From IMG/VR virus record IMGVR_UViG_3300021520_000002, positions 62,001 to 126,000 of that record: DNA of 64,000 bases; one strand, written 5' to 3'. The notes under the pieces were generated by a model. It made no database searches. It had not been told where the DNA came from and saw only the letters and a program-made list of their open reading frames with translations. Made by a program: the position numbers and the translations under genes. Source of the stretch: a virus. This document shows, in pieces, positions 27,079 through 35,673 of the stretch (within the stretch, counting starts at the first letter, position 1; each line of letters opens with the position of its first letter).

Positions 27079-28242
27079 TAAATATGGTCCTCTTTAAATC
27101 TCGTGAATTCGGTGAATATCCAGAAGATGGACAATACCGAGCCAAGCTTCTATATTAGACTGCTAATCTAGTATAGTTGAAGGTGTAACGACTATCCCGA
27201 AAGGGAGTACACTCAAGCGAGTGGAAGCGCGAGACATCCTAATCTAAATTAAATAAAAATTTTAAATGGAGGACAGGGTTTGGCCACCTTGGTAAACTAC
27301 CTATATAGTTTGCCTTACTCCAGAAAATAATATTTTGTAGGAGATATTATGATAATAAGATATTCAAAGAAATTAGAATCAGAAGTATATAAAATGACGC
27401 CAGAAGAAAAGCTTGAAAAATTGGTGTATTTTTATATTAATGGAATGTCTTTAGATCATTGTAGTTGGACATTTACTTGTGATAAAGATTTAATTATTTC
27501 TGCTTTAAAATATAAAGATGTATTTGAACATAAAATTTGTAGTAAATGTAAAATTTTAAAATCTTTTGATGAATTTTATATGAATGAAAGTATGGGTAAG
27601 GAAACAAATCGATCTGGTGTTTCTTGTCAATGTCGAGAATGTGTTAGTAAAAATGGTAAAAATTATTTTAAGAATAATAGAGATCATAAAAGAAAATATG
27701 ATAAAGAATATAAAAGACAACCTCATGTATTAGAACAAAGATTAGAATATCAAAAAAAATATTTTAAAGATCCAATAAATTTAAAGAAAAGTGCACAAAG
27801 AGCGAATAAAATATATCATAGTGATATTAAAAAAAGATTACATACAATAGTTTCTGTTTATATTAATAAATGTTTATTTGGTGGTAAAAAGGGAATTTCA
27901 ATAAATAAAATTCTTGGATATACTATGGATGATCTTAAAATACATCTTGAAAAACAATTTGATAATAATATGACTTGGATTAATTATGGATTTTATTGGG
28001 AAATTGATCATATTATTCCAGTTAGTAATTTTACATTTATTTCATATGAAGATGAAGCTTTTAAGAAATGTTGGTCATTGGAAAATTTACAACCACTTGA
28101 AAAAACAATAAATAGAATAAAAAGTAATAAATTGAACTTTGTAGTGATTTAAAAATTAGATTAGGATGAAGAGATAGTCTATTCTCATAGGCAACTATGA
28201 GCTGCAGATAATGCTGCGAATAAGAAGTAGCGATTCTTATTG
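27079..28242 (+). mobile_element. Group I intron with HNH endonuclease gene
   Basis: The 5' splice site follows U27078: exon agaggat pairs with gtcctct at 27087-27093, giving a P1 helix with the required U-G pair at the junction. Core sequences are visible: gacaataccgagccaag (27134-27150), gactatcccgaaagggag (P7 region) and agatagtct near 28172 as its partner. A perfect 13-bp stem (27235-27247 with 28156-28168) carries the HNH gene in its loop. The last intron base is G28242; exon 2 then continues in frame with AAT AAA AAG. Confidence 0.9.
27349..28152 (+). CDS. HNH homing endonuclease (intron-encoded)
   Basis: 267 aa, atg preceded by gtaggagatatt. The N-terminal part (about residues 20-60) looks like a helix-turn-helix followed by CSKCKILKSFDEFY, and CQCREC near 95 could complete a zinc site. 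The HNH core is near residues 215-257: WEIDHIIPVSNF and WSLENLQPLEKTINRIKSNK. It would cut intronless helicase alleles and spread the intron by homing. It lies in a peripheral intron loop and is free-standing with its own ribosome site. Confidence 0.9.
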   Translation: MIIRYSKKLESEVYKMTPEEKLEKLVYFYINGMSLDHCSWTFTCDKDLIISALKYKDVFEHKICSKCKILKSFDEFYMNESMGKETNRSGVSCQCRECVSKNGKNYFKNNRDHKRKYDKEYKRQPHVLEQRLEYQKKYFKDPINLKKSAQRANKIYHSDIKKRLHTIVSVYINKCLFGGKKGISINKILGYTMDDLKIHLEKQFDNNMTWINYGFYWEIDHIIPVSNFTFISYEDEAFKKCWSLENLQPLEKTINRIKSNKLNFVVI

Positions 28243-29226
28243 AATAAAAAGGATATTTATAAATTAGTTCGACGTTTTGCATCAATATATGGAAATTATA
28301 AATTTGATTCTTTAAAAAGATTATTTGCAAAGTCATATGAAATGACAAGAGCAACACAAATTATGGATATGTCTACAGAAGCTAGTGCAAGATTGTATGG
28401 TAATTTAGATGGAGTATTTAAAAATGTTTTGAAGACAAGTATTGCAAAAGTAACTCAGGGAAAAGTAAATATTGCAATTAAACATTGTTCTGAAAATTCA
28501 TTTTCTCCTGGTGATCTTGGACGGTTTATAGATCGTTTAAATATCGAAGGATATAAAGTTAAAATAGTTTTTGTTGATTATTTAGATGTTATGAGTGCTA
28601 CAATTAATAGGTTTGGTGGAGCTGGAAAAGAATATGATATCTTAGGTCAAATCACACAGGAGTTACGTAACTTAGCTCGGATACATAAAGTGCCGATAAT
28701 AAGCCCAACTCAGAATAGAAGAGAATCTGAAAATGTTAATACTAAATTAAGTAACGAACAAACAGGGGATAGTTATAAGAAAATAAGATATTCAGATTTT
28801 ATCTATTCGTGTCGTTTAAGACCAGATCTTAACTTTCTATCTGAGGGTGTTAGACATCATGTTATTACAACAAAACATAATCCAGATGGAACAGTAGTTG
28901 ATTTTATTTCTCCAGAACTTATTAAGATTAAAGAAAGTTTATTTCAAGTATTAGTACCATTTGAAGTTAAGATTACAAAGTCAAAAGATTCAGAAAGAGA
29001 TTCTATGAAGTTTTTCTTATTCTGTAAAGAAAATTTAAGAATGTATAATAATGTTGATGAGTATATTAAAGATGCACCAATCATTGCAATTAATAGTGAG
29101 AAGTTAGAAAAGGATATTTCTATTTTAACAAATTTAGCAATTACAAGTGTTTCAAATGGTTCGGAAGGATTTTTTGAAGAAGAACAAAATGATCAATTTG
29201 GGATGAATGTTATACCTTTTGCTTAA
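28243..29226 (+). CDS. Replicative DNA helicase, DnaB/gp41-like, exon 2
   Basis: Second exon (327 codons plus stop). It carries the Walker B region VKIVFVDYLDVM, then ELRNLARIHKVPIISPTQNR, which matches the conserved Gln/Arg sensor segments of DnaB-type helicases, and the C-terminal subdomain. The frame begins at AAT 28243, directly after the intron G; there is no convincing independent start codon or ribosome site here, so it is an exon and not a separate gene. An 8-codon open frame with a good aaggagcg site at 29238-29264 follows and may be a remnant. Confidence 0.85.
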   Translation, partial: NKKDIYKLVRRFASIYGNYKFDSLKRLFAKSYEMTRATQIMDMSTEASARLYGNLDGVFKNVLKTSIAKVTQGKVNIAIKHCSENSFSPGDLGRFIDRLNIEGYKVKIVFVDYLDVMSATINRFGGAGKEYDILGQITQELRNLARIHKVPIISPTQNRRESENVNTKLSNEQTGDSYKKIRYSDFIYSCRLRPDLNFLSEGVRHHVITTKHNPDGTVVDFISPELIKIKESLFQVLVPFEVKITKSKDSERDSMKFFLFCKENLRMYNNVDEYIKDAPIIAINSEKLEKDISILTNLAITSVSNGSEGFFEEEQNDQFGMNVIPFA

Positions 29227-29272
29227 GGAGCGTAAATATGAGAAGTGATCCGACAGATAAATGAAATTAAAT

Positions 29273-29308
29273 ATATCGGCAAGATCTATTTCTAGGTCTT
29301 GCCGATAT
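29273..29308 (+). terminator. Palindromic terminator, ATCGGCAAGATCT family
   Basis: atatcggcaagatct...aggtcttgccgatat, 14-bp stem with one wobble, after the helicase gene. Confidence 0.75.
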
Positions 29309-29335
29309 TTAATAATCTTATGGGGGATAAGTGTC

Positions 29336-29581
29336 ATGGGCTACGGAGACAATCCTAGTGAATGTAAACGATATAGAGGATGTAACGCGCAAAAAAATAG
29401 AAATTTTTATTGTAATCATTATGATAAATGCTTAATGAAAGCTATTGAAAATGATTGGAGAAATTTCAATTGTAAAAGCTGTTGGAAATTTAAGTATAAA
29501 GATTCAATGAGAAAAATATATATCTGTGTTAATTACGCTAGTGTGATTCTATCATTAATGTTTTTATATTCTAAAAAGTGA
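29336..29581 (+). CDS. Cys-rich small protein, 81 aa
   Basis: The atg at 29336 follows gggggataagtgtc; the longer frame from 29261 runs through the terminator and is rejected. The protein has cysteines at CKRYRGC, CNHYDKC and CKSC, then a hydrophobic C-terminal helix (ICVNYASVILSLMFLY). It may be a zinc-binding, membrane-anchored protein. Function unknown. Confidence 0.6.
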   Translation: MGYGDNPSECKRYRGCNAQKNRNFYCNHYDKCLMKAIENDWRNFNCKSCWKFKYKDSMRKIYICVNYASVILSLMFLYSKK

Positions 29582-29752
29582 ATTAGTTTCTGGTACTAAA
29601 AATTTTTTAAAAAGTGAAAACCCTTTTAACAAATACATGAAAATAGTCTACATAAAATGACGAAAGTAATTAGGTAACTATATTAATAACCGGGAAAGTA
29701 ATTTCCAAAAGATGTGAGTTTTTAAAACAAAATAATTTATGGAGGTTTTTAC
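29582..29752 (+). promoter_or_regulatory. Non-coding leader of the head-gene operon
   Basis: This 171-base gap precedes the head module. It contains no open frame with a ribosome site. Visible elements are an A/T tract (29600-29620), a small hairpin ggaaagtaatttcc (29692-29705) and, at its end, atggaggttttt as the ribosome site of the next gene. A promoter for the capsid operon is expected here but I cannot place it; the ATATAGAAAT motif is absent. Confidence 0.4.
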
Positions 29753-30001
29753 ATGATAAGAGAGTTTATTCAATTAGTAGACGAAGCCGTCGATGAAGGT
29801 TTCGATCGTGGACTCAATCTATTTATGGAAGGTCTTGAAGAAGATCTTGCAAAGAGTGAGATTATTGCTGAGAGTGGTGGTTTTGATAAAGTAGTTTCTC
29901 AGATGATGACGGCTGATGGTATCGAACTTTTAAACGAAGAAGAAATCAGTGAAGAAAGAATTGATGCACTTCTGAAAGAACTGGAAGAAGGGGAGAAATA
30001 A
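29753..30001 (+). CDS. Putative prohead core protein (gp67-like), 82 aa
   Basis: Small, very acidic, helical protein at the head of the capsid operon, where T4-type phages encode the gp67/gp68 core proteins. It contains SEIIAESGGF near residues 36-45; I-A-E followed by Ser is an exact fit to the T4 gp21 protease cleavage rule. A second candidate lies in MIREFIQLVDEA at the N-terminus. The assignment rests on size, charge, position and the cleavage site, not on recognised homology. Confidence 0.55.
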   Translation: MIREFIQLVDEAVDEGFDRGLNLFMEGLEEDLAKSEIIAESGGFDKVVSQMMTADGIELLNEEEISEERIDALLKELEEGEK

Positions 30002-30004
30002 TAA

Positions 30005-30373
30005 TTGTATAGTATTTTTACGATATGCTTATTGATAGTTCAAATAGTTGTTTTGATATTAATTTTAACAAGAGTAAAAGGTAAGGATGATGAATTTGTT
30101 ATAGCTAATGCAACATTAGTTAATGTTGTAGATAATTATTATAATATGGTACTTATAGGTCAAGTGGAAGAATTAAGAAAACTTTATGATTTGAATCCTG
30201 AATCTAAAACAAATTCATTAAAACCATATACTGAAAAGTATAATATTTTACTCAAGAATTGTTCTAAAGAAATTATGACTTCATATTTGTCTAAGAATTG
30301 TTTAAGTATATTGTTGAGATATTATAGTGTTGAGAGTTTAGCTTTAATAATCATATCAAATTTTAAAAGGTAA
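30005..30373 (+). CDS. Small membrane-anchored protein, 122 aa
   Basis: Translation probably begins at ttg 30005, 10 bases after ggggag; no atg exists before the hydrophobic segment. Residues 2-21 form one transmembrane helix (IFTICLLIVQIVVLILILT), followed by a helical soluble part. It sits between a core-like protein and the portal. A membrane tether for head initiation is a possibility inferred from position. Confidence 0.6.
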   Translation: MYSIFTICLLIVQIVVLILILTRVKGKDDEFVIANATLVNVVDNYYNMVLIGQVEELRKLYDLNPESKTNSLKPYTEKYNILLKNCSKEIMTSYLSKNCLSILLRYYSVESLALIIISNFKR

Positions 30374-30376
30374 TGT

Positions 30377-32485
30377 ATGTCATTCTTTGGTGAGTTATTT
30401 AAAGACGAAGCACTTGAAAATTTTGATGCTAGAATAGATACACTTGTTAATCAATTTCCATCAATTAATAGAGAAGAACCAGTTGATTTATTGTCAGGAG
30501 ATTTTATTTCATCATTTATGGAACATTCTTCAAAAGATGAACTGGAAAAAGTTCTTCAAGGAATTTCAGTTTCTAGAGATAGACTTGAAAGATACGCGGT
30601 TTATGATGAAGCATATAAATATGTTCCAATTCTTAAGAGAATGATGAAAGTTTATGTTGCTAATATTTTACAAAAGAATCCAGTAACTGGTAAAAGTATT
30701 TTAATTCAAGAATCTGGAGATTTGACAAGTGAGAAGCGCCAAAATAAAGAAGTATTAGATCAAGCAAAAGATTTTTCTAATAATTGTATTAAGACATTTG
30801 GTTTATTGGATAGATTAAAACATAAGATTTTACCGAATGAACTAACCTATGGTGACTGTTATCTTGAAGTAGTAGATGTAAATCAAGAAATTAAAAAATC
30901 TGATCCAGAAGGTGCTGCCGCTGTTCAAATGACAACATTATTTGAAGGTGAATATTTGAACATGAGTAAAGAAGTAGAACAAATGAAGAATCGTGCAAAT
31001 GGACATTTGCCGTTAGGACAAATTGATCAACTTCTGATGAAGACAGCTAATTATTTGGCAGAGATTGAAATAGCTTCTTTTCCTGAGTCGTATGATCCTA
31101 ATGAAAAAGATGATGAAGATAAAAAAAGAGATGTAAATAACTATAGTAATAGTGGTGAAGGTAATGAAAAAGAAAATAAAAAGAAAAGCGAAACTATAGA
31201 TTTTAATGATATAGTTTTAAAATTACATAAACCACAACAAATTATAGTTTTACAAACAAATTATGGTTCAACTATAGGATATCTTGAAGTTACAAAAGAT
31301 GAATTTCCTCAAGTATTTAATTTAACTCAATCTTTATCAACTTTAGTTGGACGTATAACATCACTTATAGGAAAAGATCAATTAAATCAAGATAACGTAA
31401 CTGATAGAATTGTTCGATTTATTGTAAAGCAGGCATTGGATAAAGCAGATAAAGCTAAAGCTTTTAATATGGATGATCAACAAAATGCCCAGTCAATTAA
31501 TGACATTTTGAAGAATCTAGATCCAAATGTTTATACATATATTAAAAGACTTATAATTGAACAAGGATTAAATCAAACGCAGTCTCAATATCTTCACAAA
31601 TTAAAAATAAGATTCATATCAGCAAGCCGTATGATAGCTTTTACAATTCCGTCAAACGAATATGATCCATATGGTATTTCATTTATTGATAATTTAGTAT
31701 TTCAGTGTAAGTTGTATATTCTATCGCAGTTGTCAAATGTAATTATGAAGTTGAGTAGAGCTGCACCAGTCAGGAAATGGACTATCGATACTGGTAGTAC
31801 ACAAATGCACGCAAACTTGATTCAGAAACTGAAAAGAGAACTCTACAATACAAGAGTTACACTTGATGATTTAGGTAGTTTTAAATCGATTCCAAAACTG
31901 TTAAGTGATTTCAAAGATATGTTTGTATTAGCTAAAGGTGGTAATAAACCAATCGATGTTGAAGTAACTTCTCATGGTGATCCAACTATTAGAGTAGCTG
32001 ATCTTGAGGATGCTAGAAGAGAAATTATGAGTCTTTCAGGTATTCCACCAGCGTATTTAGGTTATGCAGATGTAATAGAACTCAGGGAACAGTTGGTTCA
32101 TACTAATGTTTCTTTCGCGACAGAAATTATTGATATGCAAGAAAACATAACAGCTGGTCTTACAAAATTTGTAGATATTGTTGCTGAAATTTTAAAGGTT
32201 AACTATAAACCATCGGAATATGTGCAGATTAAATTGATTCCTCCGATAGTTTTAATTCTTCAATTAATTGAAATGACATTATCATCAATAGGAAATATTA
32301 ATGGAATTTTTCAAACATTACAAACTCCAGTTGATCCTTATTTCTTCTTAAAACAATATGTTCCTTATATTGATTGGGAAGCTTTTAAAGAAGCGGCAGA
32401 TGTTTATACTACTGCTCAGAAAACAAAAGCTGAAATTGATGCAAATAAGGGCGGCGGAGGCGATCCTGGAGCTGGAGGAGGATAA
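30377..32485 (+). CDS. Portal protein, gp20-like
   Basis: 702 aa, the size and position (upstream of protease and capsid) of the dodecameric portal through which DNA enters and leaves. Supporting segments: a helical N-terminal part, a Lys/Glu-rich insertion near 245-270, SASRMIAFTIPSNEYDPYG near 415-433, and the conserved C-terminal clip/stem region with ADLEDARREIMSLSGIPPAY and GYADVIELREQL near 540-575. The C-terminus is Gly-rich (GGGGDPGAGGG). It should contact the terminase and the neck proteins. Confidence 0.85.
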   Translation: MSFFGELFKDEALENFDARIDTLVNQFPSINREEPVDLLSGDFISSFMEHSSKDELEKVLQGISVSRDRLERYAVYDEAYKYVPILKRMMKVYVANILQKNPVTGKSILIQESGDLTSEKRQNKEVLDQAKDFSNNCIKTFGLLDRLKHKILPNELTYGDCYLEVVDVNQEIKKSDPEGAAAVQMTTLFEGEYLNMSKEVEQMKNRANGHLPLGQIDQLLMKTANYLAEIEIASFPESYDPNEKDDEDKKRDVNNYSNSGEGNEKENKKKSETIDFNDIVLKLHKPQQIIVLQTNYGSTIGYLEVTKDEFPQVFNLTQSLSTLVGRITSLIGKDQLNQDNVTDRIVRFIVKQALDKADKAKAFNMDDQQNAQSINDILKNLDPNVYTYIKRLIIEQGLNQTQSQYLHKLKIRFISASRMIAFTIPSNEYDPYGISFIDNLVFQCKLYILSQLSNVIMKLSRAAPVRKWTIDTGSTQMHANLIQKLKRELYNTRVTLDDLGSFKSIPKLLSDFKDMFVLAKGGNKPIDVEVTSHGDPTIRVADLEDARREIMSLSGIPPAYLGYADVIELREQLVHTNVSFATEIIDMQENITAGLTKFVDIVAEILKVNYKPSEYVQIKLIPPIVLILQLIEMTLSSIGNINGIFQTLQTPVDPYFFLKQYVPYIDWEAFKEAADVYTTAQKTKAEIDANKGGGGDPGAGGG

Positions 32486-32487
32486 TA

Positions 32488-32976
32488 ATGCTTTTAGTAG
32501 AAGTTTTATTTGAACAAACTCCATCTCAAGTTCCTCCGGTACAAATTATTCAACATGTTACTCATACTCCAAAAGAACCTGATTCTAAATCGGTGGAGCC
32601 GAAACAACAGGAACAACCTGCCTCACAGGCACAAGCTGTTCCTCAGGAACAACAAATTCCACAGGGTCAGGAAACTGGAGACGAAGAAACAACTGGGGAA
32701 GAAATTCCAGAAGATGGACTTGGTGATGGTGGTCAGATGCAAGAGGAAGGTATTTCACCAGATCTTTTGCCGATTAAAAAATATTATTTGATTAGTAAAT
32801 TAAAAGAATTAAAGAATCAACTTATAGAATATAGTTTACAGAACGATGAACTTGATATCTTATTAAAATTTGCAGACAATCTATCATACAGTTCATTATT
32901 AAATGTTGGACTAATAATCACAGATGTTATTGGACAACAATTAGCGAGGTTAAAAGATGGCAAAAATACCAATTAG
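32488..32976 (+). CDS. Putative scaffold/core protein with LFE N-terminus
   Basis: Starts after ggaggaggataata. N-terminus MLLVEVLFEQ carries the shared tag with an LxE site at 7-9. A long Gln/Pro/Glu-rich disordered stretch (residues 10-90) precedes a helical C-terminal domain (ISKLKELKNQLIEYSLQN). Between portal and protease this is where a gp22-like scaffold or small core component is expected. Its stop lies 20 bases inside the protease gene. Confidence 0.6.
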   Translation: MLLVEVLFEQTPSQVPPVQIIQHVTHTPKEPDSKSVEPKQQEQPASQAQAVPQEQQIPQGQETGDEETTGEEIPEDGLGDGGQMQEEGISPDLLPIKKYYLISKLKELKNQLIEYSLQNDELDILLKFADNLSYSSLLNVGLIITDVIGQQLARLKDGKNTN

Positions 32977-33721
32977 GAAATATAATTTTATATTTGAGAC
33001 TACCTCGATTAGTTCACGTGATGATATCAAGGTTTTAGAGGAAACAAAGTTACCTAATGGAAATGGAAAAATTTCAGCTTCTGTTAGGTTACAGGAAGCA
33101 GAAATGAAAAATAGTAATAGTCGATATTACTCAAATTCAATCTGTGAATCTATAGTGAATCAGTTATCTCCAAAAGCAAGTAGTCGTTCACTTTTAATGG
33201 AGATCGATCACCCTTTGTTTGTCTCTGACGATCAAAATGTTCTCAAAAGGAGAGCATCAATTGTTGAAATTAATAATTGTGGTAGTTTATTAAGAGAGAT
33301 AAGTTTTGCTGATAGAAAAGTGGGTGGTATATTTGAAACGCTTAGTGGTTTCAAAGGTCCAGATTTATATAATATAATTATGAAAGATAAGGTTGATGTA
33401 GGATTTTCGTTGAGAGCTCTTGGAGCAGTCGAACAACTTCAGGATGGAACAATAATGGTTAAAGATCCTATCAAACCAATTACTTATGATGTAGTTTCAA
33501 ACCCAAGTCACGCAACAGCAAAAGTTCTCGAATTCTTACCAGAAAACGTTACAGATTTTATGTCTGAACATAGTATGATTTATGAAGCAGCTGATATGGA
33601 GATGCTGGATCTAGATCATATAACTGTTGCAGACAGTACAATTTCATTAACAGAATTTTTCGACGACATTTATAAACAAAAATTTTCGGAAGTTATTACT
33701 AGAATAACTTTTAGAGTTTAA
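32957..33721 (+). CDS. Prohead protease, gp21-like (serine)
   Basis: 254 aa. The herpes-type assemblin fold shared by T4 gp21 is indicated by SLLMEIDHPLF near residues 79-89 (catalytic His) and YDVVSNPSHATA near 177-188 (catalytic Ser). The N-terminus includes KYNFIFETTS: an I-x-E site that could be its own maturation cleavage. It would process scaffold, core, capsid and tagged internal proteins at L/I-x-E sites. Ribosome site gaggttaaaag overlaps the end of the upstream gene. Confidence 0.85.
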   Translation: MAKIPIRKYNFIFETTSISSRDDIKVLEETKLPNGNGKISASVRLQEAEMKNSNSRYYSNSICESIVNQLSPKASSRSLLMEIDHPLFVSDDQNVLKRRASIVEINNCGSLLREISFADRKVGGIFETLSGFKGPDLYNIIMKDKVDVGFSLRALGAVEQLQDGTIMVKDPIKPITYDVVSNPSHATAKVLEFLPENVTDFMSEHSMIYEAADMEMLDLDHITVADSTISLTEFFDDIYKQKFSEVITRITFRV

Positions 33722-33749
33722 TAATATTATATTTAAAGGAGATTTAACT

Positions 33750-35357
33750 ATGTACGAACAAGCGATATTTGAAAATTATGAAATGTTCTTAAATGAGCAT
33801 AGTGATGAATTTTCTACTCCAAGTGGAGCATTGAAACTCATTACTGACAACGGTATGTTCAGATCTTATATGGAAGGTTTGACCAACGGCCTTGATTCAA
33901 ATCAGAGAGCTGTTGTTATGTCAGTAGCAAATCGTCAGAGGGAATATCTTTTAACAGAATCCGCAAACGTTCCAGGTTCTACACTGGCATTTGGTTGGAC
34001 TGTTCTTTCTTTCCCTATTCTTGTTGATATTTATGCTGAGCCAGTTGTGTCAGAGCTTTGCAATGTTTATCCAGTATCTTCACCAGTAGCTTCAATTCCT
34101 AGAATCAAAATTATGGCCTATATTAGGGGTTATGATGGAAACGTAACTCAGGTTCGTATGCCTACATTGAATCAGGCAGTAAGACCTGGTGCACTTAATC
34201 TTACAGTAACACCAGCCGTAAGTAATAACATTTTTACTATTGCTTCAGCTGCAGTTGCTCCTGCAACAGTAACATCAGATATGTACAGAATTAACAGGAG
34301 ATATACTCTTCTTACAGCTGTTCAGATTAATGAAACAACTGCTCTTGGTCCTGTTGTTGCACATAACGTATCAGTAACAATTAAACCAGACAACAGAAAT
34401 CAGTTTGTGGGTAGTTTTACATTTAATGATAATACTCCTGCTCCTGTTGGTCCTGTAGCAATTGTTGGTACTTTAAATGGTCATATTGACTATGATTCAG
34501 GCATATTCCAGTATCAGATTGTTTATGCAGTTGGTGCAACAACTTCTACTTTTGCAACAGTTTCAGCAACTATGACTATTCGTTTTATGTCTCTGACAAC
34601 TCAGAATGGTCGTATAAAAGTTAAGATTCAGACAGAAATGACTGATGTAAGCATCGATCAGAATGAAGATTTCTTGATTGAACTTCCTCCGGAAGATATT
34701 CAGGATTTCAGAGCAATCTTTAAGATTGACATTTTGAGAACACTTTCAGAAGCTATTAAGAGACAGATCATGTTAAACAAAGATCAGGATCTTGCATTCT
34801 TCTTAGCAGCTGCAGAAGGTGATATGGCATCTAATGGCGCAGCAGAAGCATTGAATCTTGCAAGTTTTGATGTAACTGGTGGACGTTTTGAGCCTAACAA
34901 AGTCATCGACGTTTTCAAAGCAGTAATTCCTAAGATTTCTATTCTTACTGGAATTATTCGTAGAAACTTCAACATGTATCCTTCTTATCTTGTCGCTGGT
35001 TTGAAGACTGCCGCATTACTTAGATCAGTTCAGACTTTCGCTCTCCAGATGCCAGGTATTGGAAATGGCGACGGAGCAGTAGGTTGGGCAGGGGATGTTG
35101 CACAGATGTTGAAGATGAAAGTTCTTGAGTCCAATGCAATCGCTGAAGGTAAGATTTATCTTTCAACGAAAGCTCCGAACAATGCTCTCGAGAAATCAGC
35201 AATTGTAGATTTGATTTATCAACCTCTTTACATTGTAACTGAGGTAACTGATGGTCAGACCAGGAACTATGTAAGATCCAGGACACTCATTGAAATTCCT
35301 AGAACAGATGGTCTTGGTGTTATTAATATTACTGGTCTTGGCACATATTTTACGTAA
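33750..35357 (+). CDS. Major capsid protein, gp23-like
   Basis: 535 aa, strong aaaggagatttaact site. Possible processing sites are QAIFEN at residues 4-9 and YLLTESANVPG near 67-77, both L/I-x-E. The segment TVLSFPILVDIYAEPVVSEL (about 86-105) and the C-terminal RTLIEIPRTDGLGVINITGL are typical of gp23-type HK97-fold capsids. Codon use differs from most neighbours: Gln is nearly always CAG and C-ending codons are frequent, as expected for the most abundant protein. It is followed by a palindromic terminator. Confidence 0.9.
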   Translation: MYEQAIFENYEMFLNEHSDEFSTPSGALKLITDNGMFRSYMEGLTNGLDSNQRAVVMSVANRQREYLLTESANVPGSTLAFGWTVLSFPILVDIYAEPVVSELCNVYPVSSPVASIPRIKIMAYIRGYDGNVTQVRMPTLNQAVRPGALNLTVTPAVSNNIFTIASAAVAPATVTSDMYRINRRYTLLTAVQINETTALGPVVAHNVSVTIKPDNRNQFVGSFTFNDNTPAPVGPVAIVGTLNGHIDYDSGIFQYQIVYAVGATTSTFATVSATMTIRFMSLTTQNGRIKVKIQTEMTDVSIDQNEDFLIELPPEDIQDFRAIFKIDILRTLSEAIKRQIMLNKDQDLAFFLAAAEGDMASNGAAEALNLASFDVTGGRFEPNKVIDVFKAVIPKISILTGIIRRNFNMYPSYLVAGLKTAALLRSVQTFALQMPGIGNGDGAVGWAGDVAQMLKMKVLESNAIAEGKIYLSTKAPNNALEKSAIVDLIYQPLYIVTEVTDGQTRNYVRSRTLIEIPRTDGLGVINITGLGTYFT

Positions 35358-35372
35358 AATTTAGTTAAAGAT

Positions 35373-35406
35373 ATCGGCAAGATCTAAATTAATAGATCTT
35401 GCCGAT
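35373..35406 (+). terminator. Palindromic terminator, ATCGGCAAGATCT family
   Basis: Perfect atcggcaagatct / agatcttgccgat stem (13 bp) with an 8-base loop, followed by tattttattttt. It ends the capsid transcription unit. Confidence 0.85.
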
Positions 35407-35429
35407 TATTTTATTTTTGGAGATTGAAT

Positions 35430-35648
35430 ATGATAAGTTTGTTTGAAATGTTTAAATTAAATGTTGATTCTAAACCACCATCAGAATGGAGTAATACAAA
35501 TACAAAAGTTTATGCTAAAAATCAACCAACATTTGAAGAATTAATAGCTCATCGCAATAATAAACAACCAATTAATAATTTTGATGATAGTTTAAGAGCT
35601 AAACAAGTATCATATCACTTCTTGAAAAAATTAAAATTAAATAAGTAA
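35430..35648 (+). CDS. Small tagged protein, 72 aa
   Basis: The atg at 35430 follows ttggagattgaat; the same leader sequence recurs before the gene at 36803. N-terminus MISLFEMFK contains the LFE tag in shortened form. The rest is polar (QPTFEELIAHRNNKQP) and unremarkable. It may be an internal head protein. Confidence 0.6.
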   Translation: MISLFEMFKLNVDSKPPSEWSNTNTKVYAKNQPTFEELIAHRNNKQPINNFDDSLRAKQVSYHFLKKLKLNK

Positions 35649-35673
35649 ACAAAGAAAATGGAGGCGTAAATAA

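Noticed and set aside
28243-28400. Independent helicase-C gene starting at ttg 28240
   Set aside because: The ttg contains the last base of the intron (G28242) and has no ribosome site; the sequence continues exon 1 in frame.
29261-29335. Extension of the Cys-rich 29336 gene upstream
   Set aside because: The extension is the terminator palindrome itself; gggggat precedes atg 29336.
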